From assembly GCF_000003815.2 (NCBI RefSeq), contig NC_049997.1, positions 12,701,534 to 12,765,533 of the forward strand: a DNA stretch of 64,000 bases. The letters run 5' to 3'. Under the pieces are notes generated by a model. That model was not told the DNA's origin and searched no databases. It saw only the letters and a list, made by a program, of their open reading frames with translations. The translations under genes and the position numbers were made by a program. This DNA is from Branchiostoma floridae. Its lineage: Eukaryota; Chordata; Leptocardii; Amphioxiformes; Branchiostomatidae. Shown here one piece after another: positions 61,201 through 64,000 of this stretch (its first letter is position 1; each line of letters opens with the position of its first letter).

Positions 61201-63840
61201 TTGGTAACCTCTGCTGCTTTTCTAAACAAGTTGTAATTGAAGCCACAGTGAAGCTGTATTGCTAAAATAGCTACTTGAAAAACGTTAACAAATTATGCTT
61301 CACCTCAATTAAGGATGACTGCGTTACCTTTTCATACTGATGCAAGTACTACGCCATATTTTTCATTTAAACGACAGATACGGATCCTCCAAGGCAGCCC
61401 TCAGTGGACAACATTGGGTACAGCAGCCTGGCTCTGTCCTGGATCCCACCAGTGGCTAAGCTGTCAGAATACCAATTGACGTACAGCAGTGCAGAGCAAA
61501 GTAGAAAACGAAGAGCACTCAATACTGTCACTCTTCCTGGAGACATCAGTAACTATTGGCTACATGGACTTGTTCCTGCAACTCAATACACCATCAGCTT
61601 GACGGCGGTCAGCCGGTTTGGAAGAAGTGGGATAATCGATTTAACGGCTACCACAGGTACGTTTATGTGTTTACATTCTCTTTATTTTGCCACGCCTATA
61701 TTTTTTTTATGTCGAGGAAAGAGAAACGACGATCATCTACTATCGAGTTAAATAATTGTTTTAATGACATGCAGTATGTCATTTTTTCAGTGTAGCATGA
61801 AATATTTTCAACTTTACGACTCTAGAAATTTCTCCCATCAACATTTTCCAACTATTATAAATCATTTAAGAAGACTCATGGTCAACATTCACAATTTCGA
61901 GTCATTAAGTTTTTTCTACACTACCGAAAACAATTACCTGCCGACGTTTCGATAGATCTTCTCCCACATTCCGGAGGACAATACTGAATGTGATTCTGCT
62001 TCCCACTACTTATTGTAGAAGTGTAACTGGTCAGTATTTCCCTGAGGAAAGTAACATTAGGACTACCGAAAAGTTAGTAGGTATAACCTCATACGTCAGT
62101 GAAAATATTCACGGATTCATTACTTTGTAATGTAAAGGTACGGATCCACCGACCGAGTTGAAAGTTAAGACCGTCTCCTCCAGCTGGCTGCACGTGGTAT
62201 GGACTCCACCTGTCGCAGCTGTAATATCCTATGATCTCACGGTAACTGATGCTACAAGTCAGGAAAAGATACATTTTAGGTGAGCTTTCAGCCATTATGC
62301 AATATGATACACATGTAACCTCTGTCATGATTCTTATGCCAGGATGGACTTTAAAAAAATAACAATGCGTTCTGTCTGTAATTGATCATTTAACGTTCTT
62401 TTGTCCAAAGCCATATAAAACCAACAAATAGTTTTTATAAAGTCATCAATAGTTCGCTAGTGTAAGACAGCAGGTGCTGTCCAGTTGGTTTGTACAATTT
62501 ATTGCGTACCTGGATGTCTAATCTTCATCAAAATGCATCATTATTGTAAGCCTTGTGTTTCTTTACAGCATTTCCCCTGCCGAAATGGAGCTCAACATAA
62601 CGGAACTCTTCCCAACGACGAAGTACATCATCAGGATTGAAGCCGTCAGCATGTACGGACGTAGTGTGGAAGTTATGTGCTTTGGTACCACCGGTATGTT
62701 AACAACCCATTTTATAAATCTTATTTATTGTATTCCTCATAAACTGTTTATATTCAAAGGGGATCCGATAATTCTGTCAGGACAATATGTGTATTAATTA
62801 GTATCTCAATAAATACTCTGTTACCAGGTGTAAGTACCGACATTATTCATGAAACTCTAGTATAAGCTTCATTTGATGGTGTCATTTTTTTCAGCTGACA
62901 ACATTGACATGATAAAAGACACAACGACGTCTTTGCCTGTCTCAACAAAGCTGCTGACTACAACGGAGACCGTGCTGACAACCAGTCCGGAATCAAAGAT
63001 CAGTACCAACACGTTTTGGCTTGATGAAGACTTCACCACTCCACCTAAAAGAAAAGGTGACAACAACCTGAATTGACATTTTTGTAAATATGTTATCACA
63101 CAGGACGATTATATATAACGCACACTCCCATTATAGTAGCTTGCTGGCAATAGCTATTTAAGAGGATCCTATGTAATCTTATTAGTTGTCTTGAAGAACC
63201 AATTACGTTTTTGTTGCAGATACCACAGCGAAACCAAGAACATTTGTGATGGATCAGTTCGAGGTAACCTCGACGGCTGCTACAACAGGTCAGGCTAATA
63301 AACACACTCGCAATTATTTGAATTCAGGCGTAGATTAAGGACAAATTTCCCGTGTTTGTTTCATGCGATTCTACAACATTTGGCTCATTTCGAAACATCC
63401 ACGTTTTAATCACTATAGATAAAACATACTTCTCCAGAATACACCAATGACGCCCATACTGTCACTTGTTGTTTTGCAGATCCTCCGCTGACAACTGTCG
63501 CACCAAAGGCACTGACAACACCAAGTGGTATGTATAAAGTAAAAAAAAAAGCACAATCAAACCGGTATCGCAATGCTATGCAATTTTGGAGTAATCATGG
63601 TATTAAGTTTATCTGAAGGGTTTCATTCGGCTTCTTTTTAAATGTATGCCGAGAAGTGTATTTTAAAACCTTTTTTTGCGTCGTGTTAACAAGGCGATTT
63701 ACCACTGATTTACTTCATTTTATGTGTGTTGGAAGGCTAATAATGTACAAGTTACATGTTATCGTTTTTATCCTTTCCTTCAAGACAATGGCGAAGTGGA
63801 TTTGTCCACACCTTACAGGACGCTTAGTCCTCTTGATGCG
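33079..63840 (+). CDS. Giant modular secreted protein: signal peptide, sushi x23, cbEGF x10, FN3 x4, Ser/Thr stalk (3' end uncertain)
   Basis: Exon 1 (33079-33166, phase 1 end) encodes a signal peptide with core [10 protein letters not shown] and a likely cleavage after VPCA. Then follow 23 sushi exons (43255-54966), 10 EGF exons (55626-59572), six exons making four FN3 domains (59901-62693) and four stalk exons (62895-63840). Nearly all junctions are phase 1, so modules are interchangeable. A hevein-like exon at 37589 is frame-broken; skipping it joins exon 1 to sushi 1 in frame. Linking exon 1 to the sushi array over 10 kb is inferred from strand, phase and the need for a signal peptide. 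The last exon either splices at 63840 (GCG|GTAATT) and continues beyond the window, or reads on to a stop at 63924. No clear membrane span is seen. Family members with such modules act in complement-like recognition, adhesion or matrix; its ligand is unknown. I cannot assign an orthologue. Confidence 0.78.
33400..33462. repeat. (TG)n/(TTTG)n microsatellite
   Basis: An interrupted TG and TTTG repeat in intron 1 of the giant gene. The antisense ORF across it is an artefact of the repeat. Confidence 0.95.
34678..34930. mobile_element. Second copy of the 13.7-kb repeat interior
   Basis: About 250 bp matches 13658-13925 (for example GGTACCCAGGACTGTAGTTG and GTGTGGTTACCAACTTTGTT) with scattered differences. 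The 33-bp termini of the first copy were not found here, so this copy is truncated, possibly by the poor sequence that follows. Confidence 0.75.
34965..35589. other. Low-quality sequence and 100-N gap
   Basis: 34965-35489 consists of exaggerated G, C, A and T homopolymers unlike anything else in the window and runs straight into a gap of exactly 100 N (35490-35589). This looks like the untrimmed end of a failing sequencing read. The ORFs of up to 218 codons that cross it should be ignored. Confidence 0.85.
35700..36915. repeat. 89-bp higher-order minisatellite
   Basis: From 36032 to about 36744 an 89-bp unit repeats about eight times; CTAGCGCAC recurs exactly every 89 bases (36032, 36121, 36210, 36299, 36388, 36477, 36566, 36655). 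Each unit is itself made of short subrepeats of the CACTCTGGTT / ACACTCTTAT type, and the flanks (35700-36030, 36745-36915) hold unordered subrepeats. The open frames in it (runs of [10 protein letters not shown]) are by-products of the repeat. Confidence 0.95.
36930..38800. mobile_element. TACG-rich inverted-repeat transposon cluster
   Basis: A 75-bp arm at 37087-37161 (core AAGGTACGTTTTTAGATACG, then ATATTTTGACACGGAAATGA) is about 88% identical to the reverse complement of 38411-38485. Further partial arms lie at about 37232, 37846, 38270-38350, 38372-38400 and 38639-38720. The region is full of TACG/CGTA words in AT-rich DNA. It is probably several nested MITEs. The broken hevein-like exon lies between the two best arms. 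Confidence 0.7.
37589..37763 (+). pseudogene. Hevein-like Cys-rich exon with multiple frameshifts
   Basis: A good acceptor (CTTGATAG, ending 37588) precedes a phase-1 start [19 protein letters not shown]. Coding similarity to a hevein-like Cys-rich module then continues in successive frames: [16 protein letters not shown] and [10 protein letters not shown] can all be read, but only by changing frame at least four times within about 165 bp. The Cys codons are intact. Either the exon died recently by small indels or the consensus is full of single-base errors. Hevein-like modules commonly bind chitin. It sits where the first extracellular domain of the giant gene would be. Confidence 0.55.
39150..39390. 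repeat. Cluster of ACAGGATCGTCCTGTCAACA-type palindromic motifs
   Basis: At least five variants of ATCCTGTCAACA(A/G)TG and its complement are spread over 240 bp, some forming short palindromes such as CAGGATCGTCCTG. No function recognised. Confidence 0.5.
39412..39850. repeat. 53-bp satellite with alternating dimer
   Basis: TATCGTAAGTTGGGC recurs every 53 bases (39466, 39519, 39572, 39625 and onward) for about eight units. Units tend to alternate between GGGCAAACTG and GGGCGAACTG, suggesting that the array grew by 106-bp dimers. The edge units are diverged. Confidence 0.92.
40355..42105. mobile_element. 1.75-kb element with ~150-bp inverted termini and nested hairpins
   Basis: The left arm (40355 to about 40500, starting GTTCTATCAGTTGATCTGTT) and the right arm (about 41955-42105, ending in its complement) match over about 150 bp with few differences. 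Inside, a second inverted repeat around 40490-40730 pairs TTTTTATCGGGCTTTCTATT with its complement, and GGAATCCAG / CTGGATTCC ends recur near 41570. It is a nested foldback structure with no transposase frame. Confidence 0.8.
42425..42735 (-). pseudogene. Reverse-transcriptase fragment of a CR1/L2-like non-LTR retrotransposon
   Basis: On the minus strand about 100 codons read through typical RT blocks: [19 protein letters not shown], then [14 protein letters not shown], then [20 protein letters not shown] (the GxxQGTxxGPxxFLxxIND block). One stop lies upstream, and the catalytic YxDD block that should follow is absent. It is a dead fragment. It ends about 150 bp before a 5S-derived SINE. Confidence 0.8.
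42890..43165 (+). mobile_element. 5S rRNA-derived SINE
   Basis: 42899-42995 closely resembles the 3' two-thirds of eukaryotic 5S rRNA: CATCTCGGAAGTTAAGCAAC (A-box region) and GTGCTTGGATGGGAGACC (C box) are both present, so the internal Pol III promoter is largely kept. A non-5S body follows (GGGACGTAAAACGGTGGTCC and onward). The 5' third of 5S is missing or diverged. It lies 90 bp before the first sushi exon. Confidence 0.8.
43255..54966 (+). CDS. Array of 23 sushi (CCP) exons
   Basis: Exons: 43255-43428, 43768-43941, 44053-44226, 44564-44737, 45112-45285, 45510-45683, 46223-46396, 46591-46764, 46873-47046, 47395-47568, 47793-47966, 48501-48674, 48859-49032, 49263-49436, 50874-51047, 51157-51330, 51586-51756, 52020-52190, 52467-52637, 53387-53557, 53805-53975, 54297-54467, 54796-54966. 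The first 16 are exactly 174 nt, the last seven 171 nt; all are phase 1-1, one domain per exon. Each has four Cys (QC, Y/F-x-C, TC, xC) and the conserved W before the last Cys, as in complement-control modules. Numbers 1-14 are nearly identical in protein ([20 protein letters not shown]), pointing to recent expansion or gene conversion; 17-23 are more diverse. Exon 9 lacks an acceptor AG. Confidence 0.93.
44564..49032 (+). repeat. Tandem duplication of a five-exon sushi block
   Basis: Sushi 4-8 (44564-46764) and 9-13 (46873-49032) match in order, including introns. Start offsets are 2309, 2283, 2283, 2278 and 2268 bases. Shared intron phrases include GTTGGAACTAGAAGTCGCCC, GTCGAAGTCGAAAAGGAACG and GGACGGTGGTTTCAAATTG. 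The junction lies in the 108-bp intron 46765-46872. Confidence 0.88.
46078..48385 (-). other. Two hammerhead-like motif copies in sushi introns
   Basis: At 46078-46107 and 48356-48385 the minus strand reads CTGATGA, one A, a stem of GACGAC/GTCGCC (loop AGATA, one mismatch) and GAAAC. The two are copies of one another through the block duplication. The layout matches the diverged motif at 650-680. Class of the host repeat is not known to me. Confidence 0.3.
49697..50518. mobile_element. ~820-bp MITE between sushi 14 and 15
   Basis: The left end TAAAGGTGCTATACGGAGTT and the right end AACTCCGTAGAGCACCTTTA are inverted copies with one difference over about 21 bp. No transposase frame is seen. 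It accounts for most of the unusually long intron between the near-identical and the more diverse sushi exons. Confidence 0.75.
55171..55242. repeat. (CT)n-(CA)n compound microsatellite
   Basis: A run of CTCTCT/CTGTCT followed by about 14 CA repeats lies in the intron between the last sushi exon and the first EGF exon. Confidence 0.97.
55626..59572 (+). CDS. Array of 10 calcium-binding EGF exons
   Basis: Exons: 55626-55748, 56005-56127, 56396-56518, 57202-57324, 57730-57852, 58217-58339, 58528-58650, 58767-58889, 59214-59336, 59450-59572. Every exon is exactly 123 nt (41 codons), phase 1-1, with six Cys. Each begins with a calcium-binding D-V/I-D/N-E-C motif (DIDEC, DVDEC, DINEC). Most keep the Asp/Asn hydroxylation pattern C-x-N-x(4)-F-x-C-x-C (for example [12 protein letters not shown]). 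Consecutive cbEGF modules with calcium usually make a stiff rod, so this part is probably a spacer between the sushi head and the FN3 region. The array joins sushi 23 in phase (G|AC gives Asp). Confidence 0.95.
59901..62693 (+). CDS. Four fibronectin type III domains
   Basis: FN3-1 is split over 59901-60020 and 60315-60470; FN3-2 is one exon, 60754-61026; FN3-3 is one exon, 61378-61656; FN3-4 is split over 62138-62279 and 62569-62693. Each shows the FN3 hallmarks: a strand-B Trp (SWTKP, FHWQKP, SWIPP, VWTPP), the L-x-P-x-T-x-Y motif ([27 protein letters not shown]) and a C-terminal T-T-G. FN3-1 has LFSGVQYSL in place of the Pro motif. FN3-3 contains SRKRRAL (61500-61520), a furin-type polybasic site, in the region between strands C and E. 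The phases agree at all joins. Confidence 0.9.
62895..63840 (+). CDS. Ser/Thr/Pro-rich stalk exons (3' end uncertain)
   Basis: Small exons 62895-63056, 63220-63288, 63480-63527 and 63785-63840 are in phase with FN3-4. They encode low-complexity sequence rich in Thr, Ser and Pro (for example [20 protein letters not shown]), likely O-glycosylated. The last exon either ends at GCG|GTAATT with the gene continuing past the window, or reads on into a stop at 63924. No membrane anchor or AATAAA is visible. Confidence 0.65.
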
Positions 63841-64000
63841 GTAATTTGCTTATATTTGTATGTTATTTTAGATGCGGAAAGAATACAAAAAATAGATAAC
63901 AATCGCTTTATTGACAATTGCTGAAGATGAATTGCGTTCAATTTCTGCTCCTAAACAATTTTATGATGGGATGGCACTTATATATTTCTGTACATCCTCT

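Overview
The window is metazoan genomic DNA: intron-rich genes with GT/AG splice sites, secreted proteins assembled from shuffled extracellular modules, dense small inverted-repeat transposons and a 5S rRNA-derived SINE. The module combinations (astacin with kringles; very long sushi/EGF/FN3 chains) and repeat style fit a lancelet (Branchiostoma) best; this is inference, not a database match. Two assembly gaps (2497-3361 and 35490-35589) and low-quality flanks mean some breaks may be artefacts.

Layout. (a) 0.8-4.4 kb, minus strand: the 5' part of a lysine/glutamate-rich coiled-coil protein, interrupted by the first gap and running off the left edge. (b) 4.4-8.9 kb: head-to-head intergenic region ending in a CRE-like palindrome and TATA box. 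(c) 8.94-28.11 kb, plus strand: a 19-exon gene for a secreted astacin metalloprotease with prodomain, EGF-like segment, CUB, Thr/Pro repeat linker and three kringles, followed by a poly(A) signal. Its introns carry at least four families of short inverted-repeat elements and a decayed reverse-transcriptase tail. (d) 28.4-32.9 kb: a tandem array of roughly 550-bp non-coding units, one of them split by an 0.8-kb inverted-repeat transposon. (e) From 33.08 kb to at least 63.84 kb, plus strand: one giant modular gene. It has a signal-peptide exon, then a 10-kb repeat-packed intron holding a frame-broken hevein-like exon, then 23 sushi (CCP) exons, 10 calcium-binding EGF exons, four FN3 domains and a Ser/Thr-rich stalk.

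Almost all module exons of the giant gene are phase 1-1, so they can be duplicated, deleted or skipped without breaking frame. The sushi array shows this happening at several ages: a two-exon block (sushi 1-2 and 3-4), a five-exon block (4-8 and 9-13) and an older two-exon block (18-19 and 20-21) are repeated together with their introns. The 4-8/9-13 junction has removed the 3' splice site of sushi 9. Both plus-strand genes probably make extracellular proteins, one a protease with substrate-docking kringles and the other a long adhesive or complement-like scaffold. Nothing in the sequence shows that they act together.
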